In this document: one piece after another, positions 14,764 to 27,800 of the stretch
How the letters are laid out: the number at the start of each line of letters is the position of its first letter
How positions within the stretch are numbered: position 1 is the first letter of the stretch
Assembly: GCA_016785225.1 (NCBI GenBank)
Contig: JAFBJZ010000104.1
Location: forward strand, 186,001-250,000
DNA length: 64,000 nucleotides
Origin: Psettodes erumei
Taxonomy: Eukaryota; Chordata; Actinopteri; Pleuronectiformes; Psettodidae
Direction of reading: 5' to 3'
Notes under the pieces: model-generated
What the model was told of the DNA's origin: nothing
Databases searched by the model: none
Seen by the model: the letters and a program-made list of their open reading frames with translations, nothing else
Made by a program: the position numbers and the translations under genes

Positions 14764-16414
14764 TGCTCTCATTTTGAGTCCCTCTCCAGCGCTGCTCTCG
14801 ACCAGGCCTCGGCTCCTCACATGGTGGAAACTCCGCCGCTCCAACCCGTCCCACCCTCGACTCCCTCTCCCCAGCGTCTTCTTGCTGGAGGGGCCGCGGA
14901 CGTTGGGACTCCAAAAGCTCCCGGTGACTTCAGTTTGTGAGGGGGGAGGAAAAAAAGGGGGGGACGGTGACCCGTGCCCAAACACGCGGCCGTTGATGGC
15001 GACTCCTTCCCGACGCCGCGCCCCAAACCCCGAAACGCTCGACATGTGGTTCTGCTTGGGTTTTGAAACGGCCGTGACGCGTCCTGGCTCTCGGTCAGCG
15101 GGTCCCTCGAGACCGGCGCGCGTTTCTCTCCGTGGTTTTGTCACGAGAGCCGTCCCTGTCGCAGACACGCTTATTAAAAAAAAAAAAAAAAAAGATCCTG
15201 GCCCGTTTTTGACAAACGGCCGATCATTTATTAAACAAAACATTCTGTGGGTTCCAGCTTTGCAAACTTGTCACGGGCATTTTCGCAATATTTTGCATCG
15301 CAATTTGCTGCCAATTACAGGGAAGAGTTCCAGAGATCGGTATCTTGTTCAGTTCGGTTGTCGCGTTCCGGTGGATTTTCCGGGAAGGAGATTGCTCCGT
15401 TTCAACCCCCGGTGAGTTGGTATGACTCAACTCATTTGTTTCTGGGAACCTAATTCGTCGCGTCTTCGTATTAACCTGCCGTTATCAAACATAATTGAGG
15501 CCTATTGGATGATTTGTGGGAGGAAAAAAAAAAGCTGCAGCAGGTGAAGACTTGTTTCGCTCTGATCGGGTTTGTTGCTTGAGGATGCCCAAACGGCGGG
15601 GTGGGGTGGGGTGGTGGGGGTGGGGTGGTGGTGGTGGTAACGGGCCATTCCAGGGCGTAGCGACGTTGAGCGTCTGAATGTGTTTGGTGGCGAGAAAGGC
15701 CATAACTTGGTGAGCACTGCCTGGATCTGAGATATTTCACACGTTAAGTAATGTTTGGAAAGCACTGGAGGAGGGGAGGGAAGTTTTTTCTGTAAAAGTC
15801 AAAGGTGTGCTCCTTACTCATCACCAGATCTCGTGGCTGTTTCGCAATATGAGTGTCATCTTTGCCAAAAAACCCGAAAACTCCCCAAAACAAAACAAAA
15901 CCTCCCCCGCAGCAACGCGGTTCCAAACCGCAAGGTGCAGGACGGATCCATCGCTTTTAGCGGAAGGTCGCGTTGATTTTGTTCCTCGGCCCTGGCGGCG
16001 GTAAAAGTGCAGGTGCAAGAGCCGGCGCAAGTCTCCGCGGGTGCTCGCGTGACGGACGCGTGTCCGAACCCGGTCGGCGTCGGGACGCGGGACGTGCGGG
16101 GAATCAAAAAAACGGCACCGACGTGTGCTGTGGCCGCGCCGGTGGAATTTGGGCCGATCTTTGGTTTTCGTCGGTGGAGGAGATCGTGGCGGTGACGGTG
16201 ATGGTGGTGGTGGTGGTTGGGGTGGGGGGTGGTTCAGGGTGTAGGGAGGCTGGCTCCGGCTCCAGGCAGCCTACCAAGTGTGGGGTATAATCTGACAGCA
16301 CTCAGCCAAGACACATGCAGGGCTAAGACCAGGCACCCTACCAAGACCAGGGCCTGTGGGGATATCCTGGTGAGAGCTAATCCGCCAATGGGCCTGGAGC
16401 GGCGCCAGGAGCGC

Positions 16415-16447
<33 letters not shown>

Positions 16448-19400
16448 GTGTGCGCGCTCGGTAAAGCTTGCGCGCTCTCTCGTACACTCCCACACAAACA
16501 GGCCGTGCATGCAAACAACATGCGTTTGTGGGGGGGGACACGAGACAAAGAAAAGCGTGAGAGCCGAGGAAGTACGAGGCTGCGGTCTGAGCGAAAGGTC
16601 TGGAGAGCCATCTTTGTTGTGTGTCTGTTTGTGCGTGTGCGCGCGCGTGCGTGCGAGAGTGTTGTCCGGACCCCCCTCCCCCCAGCCACAGCTGGCTCTC
16701 CTGTGTATGAAATGAACCTAACCCAGTAAACTCCACATTCTCTGGATGTCCGTGTTGCACTTTCCCCGTTGATTTGATTAAGCGTTTTTTTTTTCAGAGA
16801 GCGGTCCAACTGGAAATCACCCTGAACGTTCTGGACGACCTCGCCGCGCTGACTGACTTCTCTTCTTCTTTCTCTTTCCAACCCCCCCCCCTCCTCCTCG
16901 CTGTTCCCCCTGCAGATTATGTTTATTTCGAGAACTCGTCCAGTAACCCACTGCTGATCAGGAGGATAGAGGAGCTGAACAAGGTGAGCGCGTGCGTCGG
17001 GAGGTCCGGCCTGTGCGTGAACGCGGCGCACGCGTCTCTCCGCTGACCCGGCAAACAAACGCGCGATTGAACAGATGGTGTGTTGACGTGAAGGGAAAAT
17101 ATCAGCTCTTTTTTCCTCACTTTTGCGAATGATTATTTTTTAATAATTTAATCCGTGATTTGTTTTTTTTTTTTTAATTGAAACTATTCATTTAAAAGGA
17201 CAGTTTTGCTTCGGTTCTTTTCAAAAGGTTTTGAGTCTGACGAATACGGGTCTAAAACAAATAGCGGATTAGGCGATTGGTTGACGGTGAGCTAATTGCT
17301 TCATCAACGCGACTTTAAATACGAGAAATCCGACGAGCACGCGACGGCGCAAAAAAATCCCAGCCCGCCCGTCTCGTGCGTCGCTCGGGCGAAGGGGGAG
17401 AAGAAGAGTCCCGGTCTCGGCAGACCGGCTCGCAGGTGCCCGCCTGTCCCGGGGCCCGCGCCGCGCGACACGGCGGGCGTTTCCTGTGACTGACGCGGGA
17501 GCTCGGAGCGAGTCCTCTGTTCCGCCCGTCACTGCCAGTCGCTCCGCGGGGACCTTTTGGTTTTAGAAAGCGTAGAGCGGTGTCCCTGACAGCCTCCAGC
17601 TGCTGAGGAGTTTGGCTCCAGGAGGAGACTGCGCGGTAACGGCTCTGACGTCTTTCATTCAGTGCCATGATTATGTTATAAAAAATAAAAAATACGTGTA
17701 GAAATGATCGTCTGGGGTCGCAGGTAACCCGTCTTTCATCCTCAGCTTATTACTTCCTCCCTAACGTGGCAGAAAACAAAACTTGAGGACTACACATGTG
17801 AAGTGCTCATTGAGAATTCACGAACCCTGCTACATCAAGACCGCATCCCTGTACTTCCCCTTCATCACCCGCTGCTCGTCCCGCAGAGCCAGCGACCGCC
17901 GCAGTTTGAACCCGCGGCGCACGGCGGGAAACGCTCGGCGTCGCGTCCTCGGGTCCGCCGCGCCACGGAGCCCAATCCGCGTCATCAAAAACGCGCCCGC
18001 CTGCGAAGAAAAAGCGTCCCGCTTCCCCTTTCCGAACAGCAACGAGTTTGGGAAACTGTGTTGGAGTCGCCCCACCCCACCCCACCCCACCGAGAGTGCG
18101 AAGGAACGAGGCGTCCGTTTCTCTCCGTCGCCTCTCCATCCGTCTCCCTCTCACATTTATACTGACTGGAAGCATCCGCGAGAGAGCTCCTAATCCAATA
18201 TGCCCGGCCCGTAATAGGGTGCAAATCTAATAGTCGACGACATGCAACACTTTAAAGAATCGCAGTTTATCAATATTGTAATTGATAATGATCCCGTTTG
18301 CTGGCATGTGTGTGGAATTGGGGGGAAAAAAAGCCACAAATTCATGTCGAAATGAGCCTTATTTTTTTTTGAACTTTTTTTTTTCCCAGGTGGCGTTCAA
18401 TAAAATGCAGTCACGCAGCTCCAGCAGTGCTGCATCGACATTCAAATGTAGTATTCCTGGGAAGAAACAAATCTAAAGACTGCACAGCCCCCCCCACCAC
18501 ACACACACACACACACACAAACCCACATCCCTGTCCTGATAACTGCGGATACTTATTGTGATTTTTGGAGAGCTGCTGTAGCCTCACACGAGCGTATTTC
18601 AGCCAAACTTAAAAAACCGGCCTCCTCTACGGGTCCGCGCGCGCGCGAGCGGGTGCTCTGTGTGTGGCGGCGCTTGTTACCGTGGTAACGCCGATTGTCT
18701 CTGGTTTGCAGACAGCCAATGGGAACGTGGAGGCCAAAGTGGTGTGTTTTTACCGGCGCAGGGACATCTCCAGCACACTCATCGCCCTGGCAGACAAACA
18801 CGCAAGTGAGTGACCGACCGCGGCCCCGGGCCGGCAAACATCGGGCACGGGAAACAAAAAAAAAAAAGAAAAAAACAGAAACAAAAAAACCCAAACGTTC
18901 TTTGTTGGCAAACCTTCTGCGGTTATTTTCCGCTGCAAAGTTGCAGTGCCTTTGCGTCGCATCGCGGAAGGCCCCCCCCCAACTGGAACTCCGTTTGTCG
19001 CGAGGCTCGTCCGCTCTCCGGGTTTAACTGCAGCCCCTCCTCCTCCGATGGGTCTGATCGTCCGCCGGATGTATCGATACGACGGCCGCTCCCGAGAGCT
19101 CGCCGCGAGCCCTGCGGCGTCTGGAACAGCTGGCGCGCTCTGAATGGGCTCAGGCGGCATTGTGCGGCCTTTTTAATGCTCTGGCTACCAGGGTTTTTTT
19201 TTTTTGGTTTGTTTTTTTTCCAGGCAGTAGGACAGTGAAACAATGGTTTAATAAATGGTGACTGCAGAGCGCCTGAATCCAAAGAGTGAAGAGGCAGAGA
19301 GGGACGCACTTGGTTCCCCTTCGCTTTTTCCCCGCACGTCGCAAGAAGTCGCCGCTCTGACCTTTTCAAGCCGGAGCCGCCGGACGTCCCCGTTCCTCTC

Positions 19401-20400
19401 GTCTCAGATTTGTTAAGTGGACAGATTTATAAAGCTCATCTGCGAGACAAGCATCAGGAAGGACACAAACTGCCTCTGTCTTGAAAGAAGACCTGTCTGT
19501 TGACTAGAGTCGGTTCTCTCCGCCCGGCTCCGTCCCCGGTGTCGTCTCGTGGGAAAACACCACCACCTACTACGCTACGCGCCGGCAGATCGGCCGTTGA
19601 GTTCGTCGCCGCCCGCCCGGCGCGTTCCCATCGCTTCCATCACCTTCAAACGCAGAAAAAAGAAAAGGAAGAGGAGAGAAAAGGCGCGTTCACAGCCTCT
19701 CTGGCGGCGGGCGCAGAACGCCACCCGCGGAGGCTGACGTTTTTGAAGTGCGTTCCGGTCAGTTTTTTTTAAAAATGCCTCGATGCCGCATGGTTGGACG
19801 GAAACGGAATTTGAAGGAGGTGTCTGGCGACCACCTTGTAAAGTGTTTATAGAAAGTTCTGAACGGTCGCATGAAGAACCGGGTTCACTTTCAAATGGGC
19901 GGTCGGAGACGTTTATGGCGTCGCGCACTCGGAAAGCAACCGCGCAGAACTGGGCAGTTCAAACCATGCATTGCTTTCTTGCCACACATCTGGCCAGTGA
20001 CTGCGTACGGCGGGCGTGATTGTCAGGATGTTGTTTTTGTTTTGTTTTTTTCTAAGAAAGTTCCACACACAAACTCGCCGACGCCTTTTCGCCCCAATTC
20101 CCGCGGGATCGGCGTCGGGTCACGGTCGCGCTCTCTGAAGCGCAGTTAATCGCGTGAGGAGACGCTCCTGCTCGACACTGACTCGAATCGTGCGGATGGA
20201 AGCCCAGAAAAAAAACCCAAAACAAAACAGATGGGCCTAATGAAATCATTCAAATTGCTGTTAAAAAAGAAAAAAAGGTTAATTCAGTGTAGCAGCGTCG
20301 CACTAAAAGTGGAAACACTGCCGTTTTATAGTCCAGGCGAGCAGAAGCAGCCGCTGGAGTTGGACTGGGTGTGGCAGGCTAAATGTTGGCTCCTGGGGTG

Positions 20401-20432
<32 letters not shown>

Positions 20433-20434
20433 CA

Positions 20435-20506
<72 letters not shown>

Positions 20507-20621
20507 ACCAAGTGTCCTGTTTGAATCGGTGCAGTGTGGCCTAACCGCAGTGGGGGTGGGGGGGTTATCCGTGGCAGGAGGGGATTGTTTTTTCTGTTGG
20601 ACCACACAGCACCCAGCGTGT

Positions 20622-20653
<32 letters not shown>

Positions 20654-20702
20654 CCTTTCAAAAGAGTCTGTGATTATTCTTGAGCAGCGATCGTGCGCGT
20701 TG

Positions 20703-20743
<41 letters not shown>

Positions 20744-21239
20744 CACGCTGCTTTTACAGGCCTTTTTTTTTGCAGGAGTTTTGGTTCCTCTGCTAAAAGA
20801 ATGAGGCAATAAGACTTTTTTATTTTTCAAAGGCCGAGTCATCGACCCCAAAAAAAAAAAAAAAATCTTTCTGGCGCGCGTCCTTCCTCTTGTTGTGCGG
20901 CGAACGTTAAGTAAACGAGAATATTTTCGCTTCTAAACCAGGTCGCTCGACCGAAACCTTGTTTTTTCGGTCGAAACCGCGGCCGCCGCGGCAAACTCCC
21001 CCCGGCGGCGTCGCGACGGTGCCGGCGCGCCGCGGCGGGCCGCCGTTTCTGAGGCTGGAGCCGCGCTCGCGTCGGCCGCTCCCCTGCAGGCCTCTTAGTT
21101 TTCTGTCCCGCTGCAGTTCAGTGAGGGGGCCTTCAGACTTTAGCAGTATGTTTGGGAAAAAAAAAAAAAATGCACGGCAGGAACGGCCCCGCACCGCATG
21201 GGTGTGGGCTATATCCTGTCTGCGTTTCTGTAGCTGTGC

Positions 21240-21283
<44 letters not shown>

Positions 21284-21443
21284 ACGTGTTCCTGTATGCG
21301 TGACGGACTTTGGTTCGTAGCCCCTGGGCCCTGTCACAGGAGCCGCTGGGGAGGGTGTGGGTGTGTGTGTGTGTGTGTGTGTGGGGTGGGGGTGCGCGTT
21401 TCATTCGGTCTGGTTACGGATCAGCGGAGAGTAGCAACAGGGG

Positions 21444-21489
<46 letters not shown>

Positions 21490-21602
21490 GTGTGAGCCTG
21501 TGCGTCTTTATGTGTGTCTGCTGTGACTCACTGATCAAATATTTTTGCTCACAGAGATTTCTGAGCACTCCCTCAACGGGGCCTCCGACTCCGCCGTAGC
21601 CC

Positions 21603-21640
<38 letters not shown>

Positions 21641-24133
21641 GTGAGCGAAGCAGCCTCCTGAGCGGTCAGCATCTGTGGCGGACTTGGCATTTTACCTTCC
21701 CGGCCCCTCCTCCTCCAGACGTTTGGATTCGCTACGACTACGCTACGGCTTTTTTTTTTTTTTTTCTCCCGTCCCTGAGCTGTGGCTCCCAGCTCCCGCA
21801 AACAACGGACAACGCCGGAGTCCTGACGCGGAAAAACAACCCATCGCCCCGCGCGGCAGCGGTGCCACGCCGTACCAGCCGCACAGCCCCCCCTTCCCCA
21901 TTTGACAGCCGGCAACCGGAGCTCTTGTTTGCACATCGCAGGCGCGACCGCTGAGCCGCTCGAGCATGCGGACCGATCTCAGCCGGAACTTGGGTCGAGT
22001 ACATTGTTTTGTCAGCGAGGTCGCGAAAACACCTCGTGTGCTGCATTTGTTGTCTGCGAACAGTTGCAGATTTATGCTAAAAAAAACAACAACAACAACA
22101 ACTATCCCTTGTGTGCACTGCCGTGCGTGTCAGCGATTCTGCAAACACAGGCGAGCGTTTTTTTGGGAGTCAACTGAATGCCGCCGTAGGTCCGACAACA
22201 CGTTCCCGTGCGCCGCAGCGGCCCGACTCATCCACGACTCTTTTGTTTTTTTTTCGTTTCTGCTTCCCCAACACATTTGTCAACGAAGACTGAGCGACGG
22301 CACGCGGCCCAGATCCAACGGGCGCGCGCGTCGCATGTCTTCGATTTTGCATCGAGGGAAGGGCGTGCGGAATTAGCCGCGGCCAAGGTCGCCGTTCTGT
22401 TCTGTTTTTTTTTTTTTTTTTAACAAGAACTCCGTCAGATTTATTATTCGGGGACCGGGATGTTTCTGCTCATTCGCCCAAACTTGAAGAACCAAAAAGG
22501 AGGAGCCGTGTTACCCCGGCTGACGCGATTCCACCTCCCGCGTGGCCCTGCTGCTGAACCAACCTTGCGCTCCGCTTTTCTGGTGACGCTGCAACAACGC
22601 ACCGGGTAGTTCTGCGGGACGGGGGCCGCAAACCTTCAGCGAATGAGTCTTTACGGACGGGCGTGCGCACACACACACACACAAACAGAACAATCAGCAG
22701 CTCTGTTGTTTGGTAGTGACCAGGCCTTTCTCTTACTCTTCCTTGGAATGTGCTGAGAATGAAGAGGAGCGCATGTGACGGGCGAGTTGGGAAGACATTA
22801 AAATTAAAATACCTTTTTTTTTTTTTTTTTTCCCCGGAACCCGTCCTTGGCTGGGGGCGGTCTGGCCTGCAGATCTGAACACGTAATTACCTTATTTAAT
22901 ATGGGAGCGGGAGCCGGGCAGTATTGACGAAACTGTTACCGCGGCATCGATTGCCCGGCGAAGTTTTTGGGGAGGACTGCGGGCAGTTTCTCACATTCAT
23001 TCCGCAACCGCGCCACTTCGCCGGGCCCCGGGTTGAGACGGCGTTGAGGTCGTGTCGCGACCTCGCCGACCCGTCCCGCCGCGGCCCGTCCCCTGCCCCT
23101 CCGTCGCCGCGCGCTGCATCGCAGGGGTGCGGTCGCTTTGTTAAGGCAACAGCGGTCTGCGGCGCTCTCCTCCACCGCCTCCCCTCGCTCTCGGGCCGGG
23201 CTTCCGCCGCCCTCCCCTCCCCTCCCCCTCCCGCCGCCGCTTCTCGGCCCAGTAAGGCGACCCATTCATCAATAATTGATAATTGGCTGGGACAGGTGAG
23301 ATGGAGAGGCAATTTGTAGAGAGTATGGCGCGGGTGCACTGCCAGGAGATTGGCTCCGAGGAGGAAGGGAAGAAGGTCCGAGGCCGGGGAGCCGACTCGC
23401 TTTCTCAAGGACGCGCGGCCACGGGGGCCGGACGCAAGAGCCCGCCACGCCGACGGACCACTACCTAATCCTGCATGAGCGCGCAAACTCGTGGATACGT
23501 GCCAGGGCTCATTTCGTTAATGAAAACTGACGAAAAAATGTCCGCTGACAGCATTTCGGGACCGAAACCAGACCTCCTGAGTAAAAAGTCAACTCTGAAA
23601 GTGAGAACCGCGAGTAGAGACGAAACAGTAGCGTGAAATTACGCGCGGACGTCTTCCCACCTGTTTCGATCTTGCCGAGTAAGATTTCTCTTGAGAGACC
23701 TGCCCTTGATTCATCGATTTGATAAGGAAAACACTCGCTGATTAGCCGCGGCCCCGGGTCTCGTTGCACGTTTACTAATTAATCGGAGCGGCGTGCTGCG
23801 ACGACGGGGGGGACGAGCTCGTCAGGCCGCTGACGTACTAACGATCGCCGCCAGCCTCGTCGTTCACCCCTTCCCCTTCTTTCTCCGAGTTCGCTTCGCT
23901 TCTCAGCCCTCGTCGGGCGCGCGTGGTTCAGCCGACGCCTCTGCGACGCGCACGTGCGACGGCCCCCCCGCGCGTTTGCGTCCGCCCGCACGCCACCCGG
24001 CGACTTCCCGCATTGCTCTGCGTTCCCTTTCATCCTTTTTTTTTTTTTTTTTCTTCTTCCTTTTATTAATAATCATCTCAGTCTATATTTTGGGGGCAGG
24101 AGTCAGTCCGTGCTGTCTGTCTGTCTGTCTGTC

Positions 24134-24199
<66 letters not shown>

Positions 24200-24794
24200 T
24201 GCCGGGTGCTGAGTGCTGGGCAGAGTGAGCGAGTGAAGGAGTACTTATTGATTTTGGCCACACATCTCTTCTCCTGAAAATCCCTTGATTGCTTTTGTTC
24301 TGCTCCCCGTCTCCCTCTTTCTGTCTCGCTTCCTCTAATGAAACTCCAAATGAATTGGAGCACGTAGCGACTGCTGACTCCCTCTCCTCCCTCTCTCTCT
24401 CTCCCTCCCTCTCTCTGTCTGCCTGCCTCGGTCGTCCTCCCGCTCTCCCCGCTGATTTCTCTATCGCTCCCCTTCCTCGCCTCCCTCTCTCTGCTCCGCG
24501 GCCGTCTCTCCGTCCCTCTCCGTCTTCGTCTCCAGCTCCCTCGCTCTTTATCACTTTTGTCACACTCCGTCTCACTGTTTATCCGTTTTCCCGTCAACCC
24601 CCCCCAACACACACACACACACACGCAGACACACTCCAGTGTTGCCCACCTCGACTTCTTCCTCACCCGCAGATGAAGAGCACGTGGAGATGCTGCGGCA
24701 GCTACATCCTCTTCTCGCAGAACGACTCAGGCGCGTGACCTCGCTCGGTCCGTTTGCTCTTGGACTGGTTTTCAACAAAGGCCTTCGATTGAAT

Positions 24795-24846
<52 letters not shown>

Positions 24847-27800
24847 TACAGGGATTCTCAGAGGTGTTCCTCTTAATCCAAGGCGCCAGTCGACCCTCGA
24901 GGCTCGATGCTGGATTTAAAAAAAAAAAAATTAAAAATTAAAATCTCGAAGAATCTGAGAGATACAGGCTCATTCGACGTCTCAACACTTTTTACACACA
25001 GAGGTCAGCTTAGCAGTCAGGCGGCGTAGGACTCGGCCCTCGTTACAAACTGGGTGTGTGCGGTTCACCCAGAGATCTCATTGGTCGCGTTATGAGAAAC
25101 GAAGGATCCACTGTTTCCAGAGCTGGACCCATTTTCTTTTTTCGCCTTTTGTTTTTTCCTGAAAGCGTCATGCAAATCACAGCAGTGCAGGAGTTTAGTT
25201 GGGGGTTTTTTTGCATTTTTTTCTCCACCCTCATTTCAAAACAGCTGTTTGTCCCAGAGTGGCTCATAAGACGAATCCCGAGGGGGACGAGAAATACGGG
25301 AGGAAACGCAGAGATGGAAGAGGGGACCTCGACCTGCTGTTGTTGGATTCATCCCGTGCGCCTCATGCAGACATAATCAGTGAATTTTATTTTAATAAAG
25401 TACCTGTGTGTGTGTGTGTGTGTGCGTGCAGGCGCGAGTGTAGTCTCGTCCCTGGAGGCTTCGTTGTCCTCGCTCATCAAGTGCCTCTCGTCCGCCTGTT
25501 GTGCGGCCCGGGAAGCGAGCGTGTGCGTTGTTCCGCCTCATCTGATGTGTGTGTGTGTGTGACCCCCTTTTCACCCACCCAGGGGAGCTGGAGGAGGAGA
25601 TGGAGAACCCGGAGATGACGGACCTCCCCGAGAAACAGAAACACCAGCTCAGGCACCGGGAGCTCTTCCTGTCCCGCCAGCTGGAGTCTTTACCCGCCAC
25701 GCACATCAGGTACCCTGCCGCACGCCGCCAGAACGACGCCCTGTGGTTTGTTTGTTTTTTTCTCCACTCGCTCTTCCTCATTTCCGCTTTTTCTCGGCTT
25801 CCCTTTCGCGGCGAGCTTCGCCATTGCCGCTTCGTTTCCGTCTCGGGCCCGCGAACGCAGCCTCGCACGATTCGCTGAGGCTCACGGATCAGCTTTAAAA
25901 CGCCACTTTCTGTACAAAAATTAATCGTTTTTTTTTTTTTTTTTTAAAAAGATTTTTTTGTACTTTTGCTTTTATTTTAAAAGAGAGAAGGTAGGAAGGC
26001 GGTCAGTCGGAGGCGAGCAGCTCACAGCGTCCGCCTCGCACGAGGCCGTGGCGGGCTGGGGAATCCGCCCCCAGCCGGTTCTAACAAACTCCGGCGCAAA
26101 GTAATCCGCTCGCACGCCGCGCGCGCGCCCGAGCGCTAAATGTCAACGGAGAGCCGCTTCTACATATAGAGCTGCCTCTGCTCATCAGTAAGCCCCGGGC
26201 GAACCCACCCAATCATTACAACATTATTACCTGACATTTCTGAAGGGGTCGCGGGGAGAGGAAGCCGACGTCCGCCTGGATGAATGCGCTCCCGACGAGC
26301 CCGGCGAAGTTTCCGGCGCCAGGCGCGTCGCCCGGGCCAAGTCGCGTTCGCTTCGAAGCGGAGAGGTGGGAGTAATTAGCCGGTGAATCATTAGAATTCA
26401 GACGGCAGCGCCGGACCGTGAGTTTTGTCGAATGGCGGGCTCTGCCAGCTGGAGCTGAGTCAATATCATCGCTGCAGGTTCACTGATGCCTCCGACATCA
26501 AAGCGTCCTCTCAGACGGCTCGGGCCCGGCCCGTAGCTTTCATCCCGCGCTTACGTAACCGCTTATCCCGGGGACGTCGATTCTCGTCCGTCCGTCCCGT
26601 GTTTCGCGTTTAACGCCGTCTCCCTCTCCCTCCCGCCTTCCTCTCCGTCCTTTCCTTTCTCCAGGGGGAAGTGCTGCGTGACGCTGCTCAACGAGACGGA
26701 GGCCCTGAAGTCCTACCTGGACAGAGAGGTGAGTGCGCAGTGCTCTTCTCGTCCGGGTGCGCGGGCTCCAGATGACGTTTGCCGTTTAGAGATCCCCGTT
26801 TCCGCATGAATCATCCAGCGCCCCGACCCAGAATGTTCTCCTTGCGAGCTCTGCCCGTCCCGCTTCCCCGCTCCTCTCGCTGCGTCCTCACGCCTCCCCC
26901 CCTGACTTTTTCCATTCCACAGGATGCCTTCTTCTACTCGCTGGTGTACGACCCCCAGCAAAAGACGCTGCTGGCCGACAAGGGGGAGATCCGCGTCGGA
27001 AACAAGTACCAGGCCGACATCACCGACCTCCTGAAAGAAGGTACGCGGCGCTCGGCCCTCGCTTCAGTTGACACAGTCTTCAGGAGAAGCTTGTTCTCAG
27101 AGTAGCATATTAACATTTTTCTGCGGGGAACTTTTCATCCTGCTGTGTACTGAGCTTTTTTTTTTTTTTTTTTTTTTAAGTAATTTTTCAGCATTAATAG
27201 GGTAGTCTGAGCCATAATAAACTATTTAACTTTTCATGTTTTTGCAGCTGCTCAATTCTCAGGAACACTTTATGAATTTTAAGCAGACGTTTTCTGCCCC
27301 GAGCCAGCAGCTACTTCTGTCTTCTACAGGAAAAGTTCGAGAGAGAGAGAGAGAAAAAAAAAACAAAAAACGCCAAAACAAGTAACCCGAGTTTCCATGG
27401 CAATCGCAGTGTGGCATTTACAACAACGCATTGCTGCCTCTGTCCCACGCAACTGGCGCCGGAGCGGACGCGGCGCTTGACGGGAAGGTCCCGAAGCCGC
27501 CGCGGCGCGACCTCCACAACAAACATTTCCCAAACAATTTTGCGTCAACTTTTTTTTTTTTTTTTTTTTTTGCCAATACCGGGACTACCTCTGTGCCAGA
27601 TTGAGGGGACTGTGTTTTGGCAGATTCTTTCTTTTATTCTTAGCAGGTGGGAAAACCTCTGAAATTCCAATTAGGGCTCTGTGGGACGCTAAGCTCCCTA
27701 ATTAAACCCACGTTAATGGAATTCTTTTAGGCGTGCGTTCGAAGCTCGGGCAGAAGGGAAGGAACAAAACAAAATCTAATTTGATATCGCGGAATTCGCC

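Larger units (their letters stand above)
8837..16915 (+). other. mta1: mta1 intron 1 (8.1 kb)
   Basis: A GC- and CpG-rich intron with no second gene that I can support. It holds many simple repeats: (GT)n at 9685-9714, (CA)n at 9864-9885, (CT)n at 10021-10048 and 14731-14761, pyrimidine-rich tracts at 14349-14455, (GT)n at 11421-11447 and 14588-14642, (CA)n at 16417-16443, and poly-T runs near 11570 and 11745. Long open frames here reflect high GC content, not coding. Confidence 0.85.
18806..25582 (+). other. mta1: mta1 intron 3 (6.8 kb), microsatellite-dense
   Basis: A CpG-rich intron containing an unusually dense set of dinucleotide arrays in both orientations, listed separately. In human MTA1 an alternatively used segment of about 18 residues lies between the sequences encoded by exons 3 and 4 here; I could not find a counterpart in this intron with the right phase and splice sites. 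A possible conserved noncoding block lies at about 23255-23360. Confidence 0.8.

Noticed and set aside
14488..15243. A 251-codon open frame on the - strand in mta1 intron 1
   Set aside because: It runs through (CT)n and (GT)n microsatellites, giving Arg-Glu and His-Thr repeats; GC-rich composition explains its length.
16234..17058. A 274-codon open frame on the - strand overlapping mta1 exon 2
   Set aside because: Antisense to a well-supported exon and passing through a CA microsatellite; no recognisable homology.
21555..21595. An exon-like segment in mta1 intron 3 reading [13 protein letters not shown]
   Set aside because: It has an acceptor-like CACAG and a GTAGCC donor, but enters in phase 1 and leaves in phase 0, so it cannot join exon 3 to exon 4 in frame.
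22896..23486. A 196-codon open frame on the - strand in mta1 intron 3
   Set aside because: Composition-driven (Arg/Gly/Ala-rich), without domain, start context or splice support.
24673..24731. A possible exon in intron 3 starting after CCCGCAG
   Set aside because: No GT donor in a suitable position and no resemblance to MTA sequences.
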